A stretch of 46,266 nt of DNA from assembly GCA_031291415.1 (NCBI GenBank), contig JARLJB010000255.1, positions 1 through 46,266 of the forward strand, read 5' to 3'. Position numbers and translations under genes: made by a program. Positions 32,854 through 41,501 of this stretch are shown here, one piece after another. Under the pieces are notes generated by a model that was given only the letters and a program-made list of their open reading frames with translations, did no database searches and was not told the origin of the DNA. The stretch's first letter is position 1, and each line of letters begins with the position of its first letter. The DNA comes from Telmatospirillum sp. (GTDB taxonomy: Bacteria; Pseudomonadota; Alphaproteobacteria; Rhodospirillales; Magnetospirillaceae).

Positions 32854-34422
32854 TCAGAAGCCGATGATGGTAGAGTACATGAAACGATGGTCGTGAGCCG
32901 CCGTGCCCGAGGTCAGGCGCGTCGTGCCCGGAACACCGGTCAAATTGTAGCCTTTGACGACGTCTGTCGCGGCATAGTAGTACGACGGCCCCATTTGCAC
33001 CCATGGATAGGGGAACCAGACCGCGTTGATGTCGAGTTCCGAGAGGTTCTTCTGCAGCCCCTGCGTGAGCGTCGGCCCCAGAAGCGTATTCGGGTTCCAG
33101 ACATGCTGCTGGCCGAAGATGGCATTGGCTTGCCATTGGTCGCTGAACCAATGCTGGTAGGCTACCGTGTAGCCGGCTACCGGCACTGTATTCAGAGAAC
33201 CGGTACGGTTAATCACCGCCGAAAACGCGTTGCCGGCGTTTATGTAGCTGCTGATGCCTTGGCCGCCGATCAAGCGATACACGACGTTGTTGTTTTTATG
33301 ACCGACGCCGGTATAGAGCTTGCCACCGAGGTTGAGCCCCCAACCCAAGGCGCTGCCATGAACGGTCATATTCTTGCCGGTCAAAGCATAAGCCGGGTCA
33401 ATCGAACCGGCGTCATTGACTTCGAGATAACGCAGCAACGTAGTGGCATAAACGCGGCCACCGGACCAGTTATGGGCAAAGCGCATAAGGTAATCCGGCG
33501 CCTTGGTGACGTTGTTGGTCGGCATCGTGTAGGTGGCGGTAGAGAAGGTCTCGGTGTCGGCCCCCTGGAAATCGTTGACAGGATTTTCGAGGCCGAACGA
33601 AATCTGGTTTTTCTGCTCGGGATCGAGATCCAACCTGTATTGGATCACCGGTGTGCGCTTGCCGCCTTCCATGCCGGCACCGGAACTGATATCCCAACTG
33701 CCCGGTAGAGTCGCGCGGTCCTGCCAAAGTGTAAAGGTTTCGCCGAGGGTCCAGTTACCCAGCGTTCCGTAAGCCTGACGGAAACGGAACGGCGCCGAGT
33801 TCGATGATGACTGGTTGCCGGTACCGCCACCCTGAAAGTCCCCCTCGAGGAAGAACTTGACGTTGCCGAGCTCGGTCGGCGTGTTGGTCTGCAGGGCGAT
33901 GCGCGATGTGCGGGCCGACATCTGATACCGGTCGATCTGATGGGCGGCCTGCGTTCCAGGCAGGGAGAACCCATTCTTGCCGGTCGCGATCGCTGCAGAG
34001 TTGATGCCGAGAGACTGCGAACCGGGTTCGCCGATTCCGGCATTCAGGTCATACGACACGTCAAGTTTGGCGAAGCCCCCCACCTTCATGGTGGTTTTGG
34101 TTCCCGGGATCAGGAACGAACCGGCGTCGCTATAGAAGGACGGCACGCCCGCCGGCGGCGTGGGATTGGGAACAGTGACCGCGGCACTCGATGCCGCCGC
34201 GCCGGCCGTTGACTTGTCTTGGACGTCCTTGAGTTGGTTGATCAACTGATCGATCTGCTTCTGTTGGTTTTGAAGCGCATTCGTCTGGCTTTGGACCGTA
34301 TTCATCAGATCTTGAATTTGTTTGGCCTGCGCATCTGGATCAGCTGCGAATGCCGAACCGGAGAAAGCGACCATTAGGACCGCATAACTCACAGAACAAC
34401 CAACGCTTGAAAGTAACCTCAT
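32854..34422 (-). CDS. DcaP-like trimeric outer-membrane porin
   Basis: 522 residues. A signal peptide (SYAVLMVAFSGSAFA) is followed by a predicted coiled coil (KQIQDLMNTVQSQTNALQNQ and further Gln-rich heptads, residues about 33-70) and a Pro-rich linker. The barrel then begins with IPGTKTTMKVGGFAKLDVSY. Segments RTSRIALQTNTPTELGNVKF, FLEGDFQGGG, FRFRQAYGTLGNWTLGETFT and the terminal YSTIIGF are typical of DcaP/phosphate-porin-like barrels, with a terminal Phe. The N-terminal coiled coil is the hallmark of the DcaP family. It is encoded downstream of a secreted GH43 on the same strand and probably lets oligosaccharides through the outer membrane. Confidence 0.88.
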   Translation of the reverse strand: MRLLSSVGCSVSYAVLMVAFSGSAFAADPDAQAKQIQDLMNTVQSQTNALQNQQKQIDQLINQLKDVQDKSTAGAAASSAAVTVPNPTPPAGVPSFYSDAGSFLIPGTKTTMKVGGFAKLDVSYDLNAGIGEPGSQSLGINSAAIATGKNGFSLPGTQAAHQIDRYQMSARTSRIALQTNTPTELGNVKFFLEGDFQGGGTGNQSSSNSAPFRFRQAYGTLGNWTLGETFTLWQDRATLPGSWDISSGAGMEGGKRTPVIQYRLDLDPEQKNQISFGLENPVNDFQGADTETFSTATYTMPTNNVTKAPDYLMRFAHNWSGGRVYATTLLRYLEVNDAGSIDPAYALTGKNMTVHGSALGWGLNLGGKLYTGVGHKNNNVVYRLIGGQGISSYINAGNAFSAVINRTGSLNTVPVAGYTVAYQHWFSDQWQANAIFGQQHVWNPNTLLGPTLTQGLQKNLSELDINAVWFPYPWVQMGPSYYYAATDVVKGYNLTGVPGTTRLTSGTAAHDHRFMYSTIIGF

Positions 34423-34479
34423 CCTGAACTCCCCCTTTTTATTTATACAGCAAAATGGATAACGTAATAGTTACGCCAC

Positions 34480-34546
34480 GCATCTTTCAAAGAAGATGCA
34501 TTCATTACGAATTAATGCAGAATTAAATAATAAAAATTTATTATTT
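34480..34546. promoter_or_regulatory. AT-rich porin upstream region with two stem-loops
   Basis: The 262 bases upstream of the porin contain GCATCTT-TCAAAG-AAGATGC (34480-34499) and the perfect AT-only palindrome AAATAATAAA-AA-TTTATTATTT (34525-34546). Base composition is far more AT-rich than the flanking genes, as expected for a regulated promoter. The AT palindrome could be an operator; the hairpins could also shape the 5' leader or end the GH43 transcript. No protein can be assigned. Confidence 0.35.
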
Positions 34547-34684
34547 ATTGCCACACCGACAGAATTTGCCAAATTTTTGATCTTTATTGAGATCGAGATT
34601 GAGGTCGTGGAGAGAGCCTCATGAGTCCAGCAGAAAGGAACCACCTTCTCCGAACCTATAAGCGCCCCCGTCCCTATCACCGCC

Positions 34685-36364
34685 TCACGGTAGCGCTTCA
34701 TATTTGAAGTTGCGGAAGATCACTTCGCCGTCGCCGGCCGCATAGATCCCTGGACGAAGACTGAGGAAGTCGTAGGCCGTGTTGTGGTTGTAGCCTGACA
34801 CTTCCATTTGCGTGCCGAATTTCTTCCAGGTCTGGCCGTCGTAACTATAGTTGATGGTCATGATCTGACGGTCGTTGGTCAAACGCAGCCACATATGGGA
34901 GAATTTAGCGGCAGCCCCGCTCGAAGCGCATCCCATCTGGCACGCGCCGGTCCTGAGCGCCTCTGGCGCCGGATAGGGCCGGTCGTTGCCGTAGCGATGC
35001 ATGAAAATACCGTTTTCATGGAAGCCAAGGCCGGCATAGAGCTTGCTGTTGTAGAACAGCACCAGACCGGCGGTGGCATTCCCCACCAATTCCATTTCCA
35101 CCTCAACTCGATAGGCTTGGTCCCCGACCGGGAAAGTCAGCGGCGAGGAATCGGCGGGAGACTTTCCCTTGCCTTTGAGTATCAGTGCGCCGTTTTCATA
35201 GCGGACCCGCTTGGCGTCGTCGTCACCGCCTTTGTAAAAGCTCCACTGAACGCCGAATTTTGACTTGGAGAAATCGTCCGAGAAGGCCATGCCATGCGGC
35301 ACGGACTTGCCACCTGCCGGCTTCGGTATCGCCCTGCCGATGTCAAATCCCTTGGACTTAAGCCAGCCATCGGTGGTCCATTCCACCGGCTCCATCAAGA
35401 GCTGGCGACCCAGGGTATAAAAGCCCTTCTCGTAGCCGTGATAGACCATGTACCATTTCTTATCCGGCCCTTGGACCACCGAAGCATGGCCGCGCGACCA
35501 CCATTTTTCCTCTGGCGATTTGGTGCGGATAATCGGGTTGTAGGGCGAATTCTCCCAAGGGCCGAGGATCGACTTCGAACGCGCCATCAACACCATGTGG
35601 CCGGTGGGCGGACCGGCGGTGCCACCTTCGGCGAGGATCATGTAATAATACAAGCCATGCTTGACCATCTTCGGCCCTTCCTGGGCGAAGCTTTCCACCA
35701 CCCAGTCGGCGGGGAAATCCCATCCGTCATAGACATGCTTGATGTCGCCGGCCGCCGAAAGGCCATCATCGGCCAGCTGCACGTAATCGCCGCCGCTCAG
35801 ATACAAATAGCGCTTTCCGTCCTCTCCGACGATATGGCCAGGATCGATGCGCGGAATGTTGAGATCGATAGGGTCACTCCACGGCCCATGAATATCATCG
35901 GCTGTCACTACAAAAATTGTCTGCTTGTCCGCCGTCCGCCCCGGAAAATACAAGTAATATTTACCATTATATTTGAGAAGATCGGGGGCCCAGACCGAAC
36001 CGACATTCTTCTGGAGCGCCGGTGCAACCGGCTCCCAACTGACCAAGTCCTTCGAATGCCAGATCAACAAACCGGGCTGACTGTCGAAGGAGGAGAAGGT
36101 CATGTAATAGTCGTCACCGTCCTTCATTACCGTCGGATCGGGATGATCGCCGGCCATGATAGGATTGAGGTAAGTACCATTCCCCTTGTCGGCAATGCGC
36201 TGATTCTCGATACCCCGCCGCCAATCCAGCGATCCCTTTACGAAAGGTATTGTCGGCTCGCAGACGCCTCCATTTTCCGCCGCCAAGGCGGTCGGTACAG
36301 TCGAGAAGGCTGCCATGAAAACCATGGCTGATGTTAAGGTAAGAACACTTGCTGCGCGACGCAT
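34685..36364 (-). CDS. Secreted glycoside hydrolase family 43 (arabinanase/xylosidase type) with C-terminal beta-sandwich
   Basis: 559 residues; signal peptide ends near PTALA-AE. The five-bladed propeller carries the GH43 triad. The base Asp is in AGDHPDPTVMKDGDDYYM, the pKa-tuning Asp in IPRIDPGHIVG and the acid Glu in VESFAQEGPKMVKHG. VWAPDLLKYNGKYYLYFPG is also diagnostic. From about residue 370 a separate beta-sandwich domain follows (AFSDDFSKSKFGVQWSFYKG to EVIFRNFKYEALP), as in two-domain GH43 enzymes. It would trim arabinan, xylan or arabinoxylan side chains outside the cytoplasm. It is encoded upstream of the porin, with 262 bases between. Confidence 0.9.
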   Translation of the reverse strand: MRRAASVLTLTSAMVFMAAFSTVPTALAAENGGVCEPTIPFVKGSLDWRRGIENQRIADKGNGTYLNPIMAGDHPDPTVMKDGDDYYMTFSSFDSQPGLLIWHSKDLVSWEPVAPALQKNVGSVWAPDLLKYNGKYYLYFPGRTADKQTIFVVTADDIHGPWSDPIDLNIPRIDPGHIVGEDGKRYLYLSGGDYVQLADDGLSAAGDIKHVYDGWDFPADWVVESFAQEGPKMVKHGLYYYMILAEGGTAGPPTGHMVLMARSKSILGPWENSPYNPIIRTKSPEEKWWSRGHASVVQGPDKKWYMVYHGYEKGFYTLGRQLLMEPVEWTTDGWLKSKGFDIGRAIPKPAGGKSVPHGMAFSDDFSKSKFGVQWSFYKGGDDDAKRVRYENGALILKGKGKSPADSSPLTFPVGDQAYRVEVEMELVGNATAGLVLFYNSKLYAGLGFHENGIFMHRYGNDRPYPAPEALRTGACQMGCASSGAAAKFSHMWLRLTNDRQIMTINYSYDGQTWKKFGTQMEVSGYNHNTAYDFLSLRPGIYAAGDGEVIFRNFKYEALP

Positions 36365-36604
36365 CTGCCCCCCCGCAATACAAAATTACTGATTCTTTGA
36401 CTTTCCTCAGCCAGGTGATAAATGGCGAAGTTCAAAGACAGCCGTTTCCATTTTTTTATTTTCGTGCAACCCCTCCGATGAGCAGCTACAGCGAGGATGC
36501 ATGTTGCCTGCAACGCTTCATGACAACCAATTGCGAAAAACGCCAACCGCCTTGGTGATATTGTCGACCACGACCGTGCGCGACTGGAAATCGCCTGACG
36601 CGCC

Positions 36605-36966
36605 AGTGCATTGATTCATTCAGATGATTCAATGCACTAGGGATTAGGCCCGCGAGCTGATGCTAGCGTGGCCGTACAGCCCGAAGGGCAAACGACGCCG
36701 TAGGCAGGCCGAAGGCCGAGCGAAACGAGCAACGGTTTCGGAAAAACCCGCCCGGCTGAGGGTTCGGTGATCGGTTCCGATCACCGAGACTTGGTATAAT
36801 TCAATTTCCCCGCCGATAAGTCAGAGCCTACGCAGGTTGCGTGTTAAACCGATAGGCTGCTGGTGGTTGGAATCCACCACTTGACGCTCTGATGAGTAGG
36901 GCGGGCATCCTGCCCGCCTCCGACGCGAAAGCGGCGGAAATGCTGACCTTTCGGCTTCGCCGAAGG
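36605..36966. repeat. Cluster of five stem-loops in a 660-base intergenic region
   Basis: The gap between the secreted GH43 and the XylR-type gene (36365-37024) contains no convincing gene. It has inverted repeats at 36605-36638 (AGTGCATTGA/TCAATGCACT), 36765-36786 (CGGTGATCGG-TT-CCGATCACCG, perfect), 36861-36879 (TGGTGG/CCACCA), 36900-36918 (GGCGGGCA-TCC-TGCCCGCC, perfect) and 36947-36966 (CCTTTCGGCTTCGCCGAAGG). Such packing resembles REP/BIME-like elements or remains of a small mobile element. The last two hairpins could also terminate the regulator gene that ends at 37025. Confidence 0.5.
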
Positions 36967-37024
36967 ACGGGCGGGACGCCGGCCCCACTTCTGGTCTAAG
37001 GACTCATCCGTCAGATCTTCACCA

Positions 37025-38218
37025 CTAGGCCGAAAGACGTCGATCTCTGTCCAGTTGAAACTGACGCGGCGTGCAGCCAACCTCGCGCCGAAACACGGCG
37101 TACATGTATTGAAGGGACGTGAAACCGCATTTTCCGGCGACATCCGCGCAACTCGCCTCCGGCGCCGCCAGCATGTCCTTCGCCATTCGCAACTTGAAGT
37201 CCAGCATCTCCTCGTGAACCGAGTGTCCGAACTGTTTGCGGAAATGGGTTTCCAGAGTTGTGCGCGACACGCCAACGTAATCGGCGACCTGCGCAACCTT
37301 GACGCCTTGCGCAGTGAACTGGCGAATGTAATGCAACGCCCGCATCACATACGGGTCGTAGACCGGCTCGTGTCGCGACGAAATTTGCGCACTAATCCCC
37401 TCAGGCGGCACCAGGACCGGAGCGTTCGAAATGGCCTCGCCGAGCAGGCGTCGGTGAAGCAATTCCGCCGCGATGAGACCCATCATGCACGTACCTTGGC
37501 GGACCGAGCTGATCGAAATCCGCGTCAGTTGCTTGAGGAGTGGATCGTTGTCAATACCGACCAGAGCCACTTCCTCCGGCACCGAGATTGCGGCGACGAT
37601 GCACGCCTGCAGGACTTGGCGGGCACGGGCGTCGGAAACCGCGATGACTCCGATCGGCTTGGGTAATGACTTCAACCAACAAACAAGATCGCCGAGAATG
37701 GCATCCCAATCGGGCCCGTAAGTCGAGCGTCCACGGAAGATTGCAGGTTCGAGACCGTCGCGTTCGATCAGGTCGGAATAGGCCTTTTCCCGCTCCAGGG
37801 CCCAGCGGTTGGTCTCAAGCGGCGGCATACTGTAAAGTGCGAACCGGCTTAAGCCCATTTCGACCAGATGCTGGAACGCCGCCTCGACCAGCTTCTGGTT
37901 GTCAGTGGCAACATAGGGCATGCCCTTCGGATAGTCGCTCCGCCGATGGTAGGAACCACCGACCGCCACCACCGGCATCGTGGTGCCGCGAAGCGCTGCT
38001 TCAATTTCAGGATCGTCAAAATCGGCAATGATTCCGTCGCCGGTCCATGACCGGATGCCTTCGGGCGAACAACGGAAGTCTTCGTGGAGCAGCATGTCCC
38101 ATATAAGTCGGGTCGAGCGGAGGTAGTCACAAATGCCAGTGACGATCTCGCGGCCATATCCTCCCTTGGTCTTCAAGAATAAAGCGACACGAAATCCTTT
38201 TTGTTTCAGTCTGTTCAT
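37025..38218 (-). CDS. XylR-type regulator (sugar-binding domain plus AraC HTH)
   Basis: I choose the ATG at 38218 (MNRLKQKGFRVALFLKTKGG), since 13 Cys-rich residues above it are unlikely; the protein then has 397 residues. The N-terminal two thirds are a periplasmic-binding-protein-like domain of LacI type (GIIADFDDPEIEAAL, VATDNQKLVEAAFQHLVEMG, VALVGIDNDPLLKQLT). The C-terminus is an AraC double HTH (VAQVADYVGVSRTTLETHFR, CADVAGKCGFTSLQYMYAVF). This fusion is characteristic of XylR of E. coli, which senses D-xylose. It is divergent from the sugar ABC operon at 38437, its likely target. Confidence 0.9.
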   Translation of the reverse strand: MNRLKQKGFRVALFLKTKGGYGREIVTGICDYLRSTRLIWDMLLHEDFRCSPEGIRSWTGDGIIADFDDPEIEAALRGTTMPVVAVGGSYHRRSDYPKGMPYVATDNQKLVEAAFQHLVEMGLSRFALYSMPPLETNRWALEREKAYSDLIERDGLEPAIFRGRSTYGPDWDAILGDLVCWLKSLPKPIGVIAVSDARARQVLQACIVAAISVPEEVALVGIDNDPLLKQLTRISISSVRQGTCMMGLIAAELLHRRLLGEAISNAPVLVPPEGISAQISSRHEPVYDPYVMRALHYIRQFTAQGVKVAQVADYVGVSRTTLETHFRKQFGHSVHEEMLDFKLRMAKDMLAAPEASCADVAGKCGFTSLQYMYAVFRREVGCTPRQFQLDRDRRLSA

Positions 38219-38436
38219 GTCACACCACCGATCGACTGCGCACAGGCAGAAACACATCTAGATAATGCACCGTATCATAGTTTAGGAAAAAAATGCAGAA
38301 ACTGATAAAAATCGTAACGCCGGTTTGCAAGACGACCAGCCTAACCTTCTTTCGTAAATTTCCCGGAAGGCTCAGTGCACCACGCCAAGCGGTATTGCGC
38401 CGTTCGAAATAAATAAGGTCATCGTGGAGGAAACCA
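38219..38436. promoter_or_regulatory. Divergent control region of the XylR-type gene and sugar ABC operon
   Basis: 218 bases, AT-rich in the half near the regulator (TTTAGGAAAAAAATGCAGAA, then GAAACTGATAAAAATCG). The GAAA...AT pattern resembles half sites described for E. coli XylR, but only loosely. The ribosome site for the binding-protein gene is GTGGAGGAAACC, directly before the ATG at 38437. No further element is clear. Confidence 0.3.
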
Positions 38437-39693
38437 ATGAAACCGATGCTTTCCTGCGCCGCATTGGCGTTGGTGTCGTTGTTGGCGACTTCGGCTTTCG
38501 CCGAAACGGTCAAGATTCTGAGCATCGAACCAAACGTTACGTCCGGGCGTGAATTTTATGCCGACGCGGCCAAAGCGTTCGAAGCGGCCAATCCCGGAGT
38601 TACGATCCAGTTCGACTATCTCGATGACACGTCTTTCAAGTCAAAACTTCCGACGTTACTTCAATCGTCGACCCGTCCTGACGCCTTTTACACCTGGACA
38701 GGCGGCGTATTCCACGAACAGGCCGATGCCGGCGTGTTGAAGGACATCTCGGGCGAACTCGATTCCGAATTCAAGGCAACCCTTGCGCCCATCGGCCTGG
38801 ACGCCATGACCTATAAGGGCAAGACGTACGGCGTACCGATGTATGCCGCCAGCGTTACCCTCTGGTACAACAAGGACTTGACCGACAAGGCCGGTGTCGA
38901 TCCCGCCAAGATCAAGACCTGGGACGACTTCCTCTCCGCTGTGAAGGTCATCAAGGCAGCCGGTATCACCCCGATTATTGTCGGCGGCAAGGGCAAGTGG
39001 CCGCTCGCCTTCTACTACGGTTACCTGATCACCCGCATTGTCGGAACTGACGGCATAGTCGCTGCCAACACCGGCGTCGGCGGCGGGTTCGCGAGTGACA
39101 ACTTCGTTCGTGCTGGCGCGGAATTCAAGCGGCTTACCGACCTCCAACCGTTCCAGTCCGGCTTCATGGATACCGACAACAACAAAGCGCTCGGGCTTTT
39201 CGGTGATGGCAAGGGCGCCTTCGAACTGATGGGCAACTTCATCGTCGGCACACAGCGCAAGAACTCGACATCCGGCCAGGGTATTGCTCCTGACAAGCTC
39301 GGCTTCATTCCATTCCCGGCAGTAGCCGGGGGCAGGGGCAATGCTGCGGATACGTTCGGCGGGGTCAACGGCTGGCTTGTCACCAAAAACGCATCCCCCC
39401 TTACGGTAAAGTGGCTGAAATTCCTTGTGAACAAAGAAAACCAGGAAAAGAGCGCCAGCCTGGGCTTATGGCTGCCGATCGTAAAAGGAACCCAGTCGGC
39501 CATCCCTGATCCGGGCATTCGAGGCGTGGCGGAACTCCTGACCCAGGCGCCGCATCATCAACTCTATCTCGACCAGGCGTTCGGCGCATCGGTCGGATCG
39601 GCTCTGAACGATGCCGCCGCCGAACTTGCGACCGGAGATGTCGATGCCAAGTCCGCCGCCGCGAAAGTCGAAGATGCCCGTCAGCTGCGCTGA
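38437..39693 (+). CDS. Sugar ABC transporter substrate-binding protein
   Basis: 418 residues with a Sec signal (LSCAALALVSLLATSAFA). It is a family 1 extracellular solute-binding protein: FEAANPGVTIQFDYLDDTSF, TYGVPMYAASVTLWYNKDLT, KTWDDFLSAVKVIKAAGITP, GAFELMGNFIVG and VNGWLVTKNASPLTVKWLKF. These are typical for CUT1 oligosaccharide importers. It is first in an operon with two permeases, an intracellular GH43 and an ATPase, so xylo- or arabino-oligosaccharides are the probable ligand. Confidence 0.93.
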   Translation: MKPMLSCAALALVSLLATSAFAETVKILSIEPNVTSGREFYADAAKAFEAANPGVTIQFDYLDDTSFKSKLPTLLQSSTRPDAFYTWTGGVFHEQADAGVLKDISGELDSEFKATLAPIGLDAMTYKGKTYGVPMYAASVTLWYNKDLTDKAGVDPAKIKTWDDFLSAVKVIKAAGITPIIVGGKGKWPLAFYYGYLITRIVGTDGIVAANTGVGGGFASDNFVRAGAEFKRLTDLQPFQSGFMDTDNNKALGLFGDGKGAFELMGNFIVGTQRKNSTSGQGIAPDKLGFIPFPAVAGGRGNAADTFGGVNGWLVTKNASPLTVKWLKFLVNKENQEKSASLGLWLPIVKGTQSAIPDPGIRGVAELLTQAPHHQLYLDQAFGASVGSALNDAAAELATGDVDAKSAAAKVEDARQLR

Positions 39694-39750
39694 TTTCCTT
39701 ACAACCGGGTGCCAGCTCACGCGAACCGGCCCCATTTCATTGCTCGAACC

Positions 39751-40671
39751 ATGCATGCTCCCATGACCCAAAGGCCGCCCCATTCCATCACGCGCATGTG
39801 GCGCGACGGCAAGCTCACGACGATCGTCCTATTCCTACCGCCAGCGGTCGTCCTGTTCACGGTTTTCGTGATCTGGCCGATCCTCGATGCCGCACACTTG
39901 AGCTTCTTCAAGTGGAGCGGCTACGGTGCCGTGACCAACTTCGTCGGTGTTAAGAACTATAGCGTTCTCGTCGCCAATCCGATCTTCCACCAGTCACTTC
40001 TGAATTCGATCAAGCTTATACTTGCCTCTATCTTTCTGCAGATTCCGCTGGCGCTGGCGCTGGCGCTGCTTATCTACCGGAAGACGAGCGTCAACACGGC
40101 CTTCCGGTTGATTTTCTTCGCTCCCTATATTCTCGCCGAGATTGCCACCGGCCTTATCTGGAGCTTCGTCTTCGACGGCGACTACGGGATCACCGCCCAG
40201 GCTACCGCCGCGCTCGGAACCGATCCTATCTATGTTCTCGCCGATAAACACTTCGCATTTCTTGCGATCATCACCGTGATTGTCTGGAAGTATTTCGGTT
40301 ACCACATGATGATTTTCATCGCTGCTCTCCAGGCTGTCTCCACCGACCTGCTGGAAGCCGCCGAGATCGACGGCGCCCGAACCTGGCAGACAATTATCTA
40401 CGTCAAGCTTCCGCTTATCATGCATGCGGTAAAGCTCTCGATTTTCTTCGCGATCGTCGGTGCGCTTCAAGTATTCGACATCATTATTCCGATGACCAAC
40501 GGCGGACCGTCCAACTCGACCCATTCGATCGTCAGCTACCTCTATACCTTTGGCCTTGCGCAACTGAACGTCGGCTACGGAAGTGCGGTCGGCGTTGTCC
40601 TCTTCGTGCTGTGCATCACCAGTGCCTTTTCCTACAAACGTCTCGTCATGGACGGGAGGGCTCGCCGATGA
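39751..40671 (+). CDS. Sugar ABC transporter permease (MalF type)
   Basis: 306 residues from the ATG at 39751. A GTG at 39709 and an ATG at 39763 are alternatives, and none has a strong ribosome site. Six membrane helices are suggested, beginning IVLFLPPAVVLFTVFVIWPI. The cytoplasmic EAA loop reads EAAEIDGARTWQTIIYVKLP, the contact with the ATPase. TNGGPSNSTHSIVSYLY is typical of this permease family. Its stop overlaps the next permease's ATG (ATGA), so the two are translationally coupled. Confidence 0.92.
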   Translation: MHAPMTQRPPHSITRMWRDGKLTTIVLFLPPAVVLFTVFVIWPILDAAHLSFFKWSGYGAVTNFVGVKNYSVLVANPIFHQSLLNSIKLILASIFLQIPLALALALLIYRKTSVNTAFRLIFFAPYILAEIATGLIWSFVFDGDYGITAQATAALGTDPIYVLADKHFAFLAIITVIVWKYFGYHMMIFIAALQAVSTDLLEAAEIDGARTWQTIIYVKLPLIMHAVKLSIFFAIVGALQVFDIIIPMTNGGPSNSTHSIVSYLYTFGLAQLNVGYGSAVGVVLFVLCITSAFSYKRLVMDGRARR

Positions 40672-41498
40672 ACAAAGTCTCTCTTCCGGCCACGCTCGCC
40701 CGCGCGACCTTCCTTTCCTTCATCGCAGCGCTTGTCATCATGCCGCTGGTGGCCACCGTGCTCGGCGGGTTCAAGACCGTCGGCGAACTGCGGGCCTCGC
40801 CGTTCGGACTCCCGTGGGTCTGGCATTTCGACACCTATCTCGGCATCCTCGGCAGCCCGACTTTTTGGAATTTCCTTGGCAATTCGCTGGTGATTTCGCT
40901 TACAGCGGTCGCACTGACTCTCTTGTGCGCCTCGATGGCGGCTTTTGTTTTCGCCCAAATCCAATTTTTCGGTTCGCGCTACCTGCAATCCTATCTGCTG
41001 TTGGGCATGATGTTCCCCTTCGCGACAGCGATCGTCCCGCTCTTCATCCAGGTCCGCGACTTCGGCCTGCTCGACAATCCACTCGGCGTCATCCTGCCCC
41101 AGACTGCTTTCTCGATGGCGTTCGCTATCGTTCTTCTGAAGAGTTTCTTCGAACAATTGCCGAAAGAGCTGTTCGAGGCGGCCCATGTTGACGGCTGCGG
41201 CTACATCGGCTTCTTTTTCCGCTTCACGCTGCCCCTGTCGACGCCAATCCTCGCAACAGTGGGCACCTTCGTCTTTGTGCAGAGCTGGAACAACTACCTG
41301 CTTCCGCTCGTCGTGCTCAACGATCGCTCCCTCTTCACCTGGCCGCTCGGCATCATGCAGTTCCGGGGCGAATTCATCGTCGAGTGGAACAAAATCCTCG
41401 CCTTTGTCTCTCTCACCATCCTGCCCGCGCTGGTCTTCTTCGCCGTCACGCAAAAATACATCGTCGCCGGCCTCACCCGCGGCTCGGTAAAGGGATAA
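40668..41498 (+). CDS. Sugar ABC transporter permease (MalG type)
   Basis: 276 residues. Helices begin TFLSFIAALVIMPLVATVLG; the EAA loop reads ELFEAAHVDGCGYIGFFFRF. The C-terminal VTQKYIVAGLTRGSVKG is the standard ending of MalG-type permeases. It starts by ATGA overlap with the MalF-type gene and is followed after 3 bases by the GH43 gene, so the operon is very compact. Confidence 0.93.
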   Translation: MNKVSLPATLARATFLSFIAALVIMPLVATVLGGFKTVGELRASPFGLPWVWHFDTYLGILGSPTFWNFLGNSLVISLTAVALTLLCASMAAFVFAQIQFFGSRYLQSYLLLGMMFPFATAIVPLFIQVRDFGLLDNPLGVILPQTAFSMAFAIVLLKSFFEQLPKELFEAAHVDGCGYIGFFFRFTLPLSTPILATVGTFVFVQSWNNYLLPLVVLNDRSLFTWPLGIMQFRGEFIVEWNKILAFVSLTILPALVFFAVTQKYIVAGLTRGSVKG

Positions 41499-41501
41499 TT
41501 C

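Noticed and set aside
32667-32867. Continuation of the integrase frame
   Set aside because: After 17 residues no integrase similarity remains, the frame runs into the porin terminator, and composition is not coding-like.
34471-34701. Minus-strand 76-codon frame upstream of the porin
   Set aside because: It lies in an AT-rich promoter region with hairpins and overlaps the GH43 3' end; no domain or ribosome site supports it.
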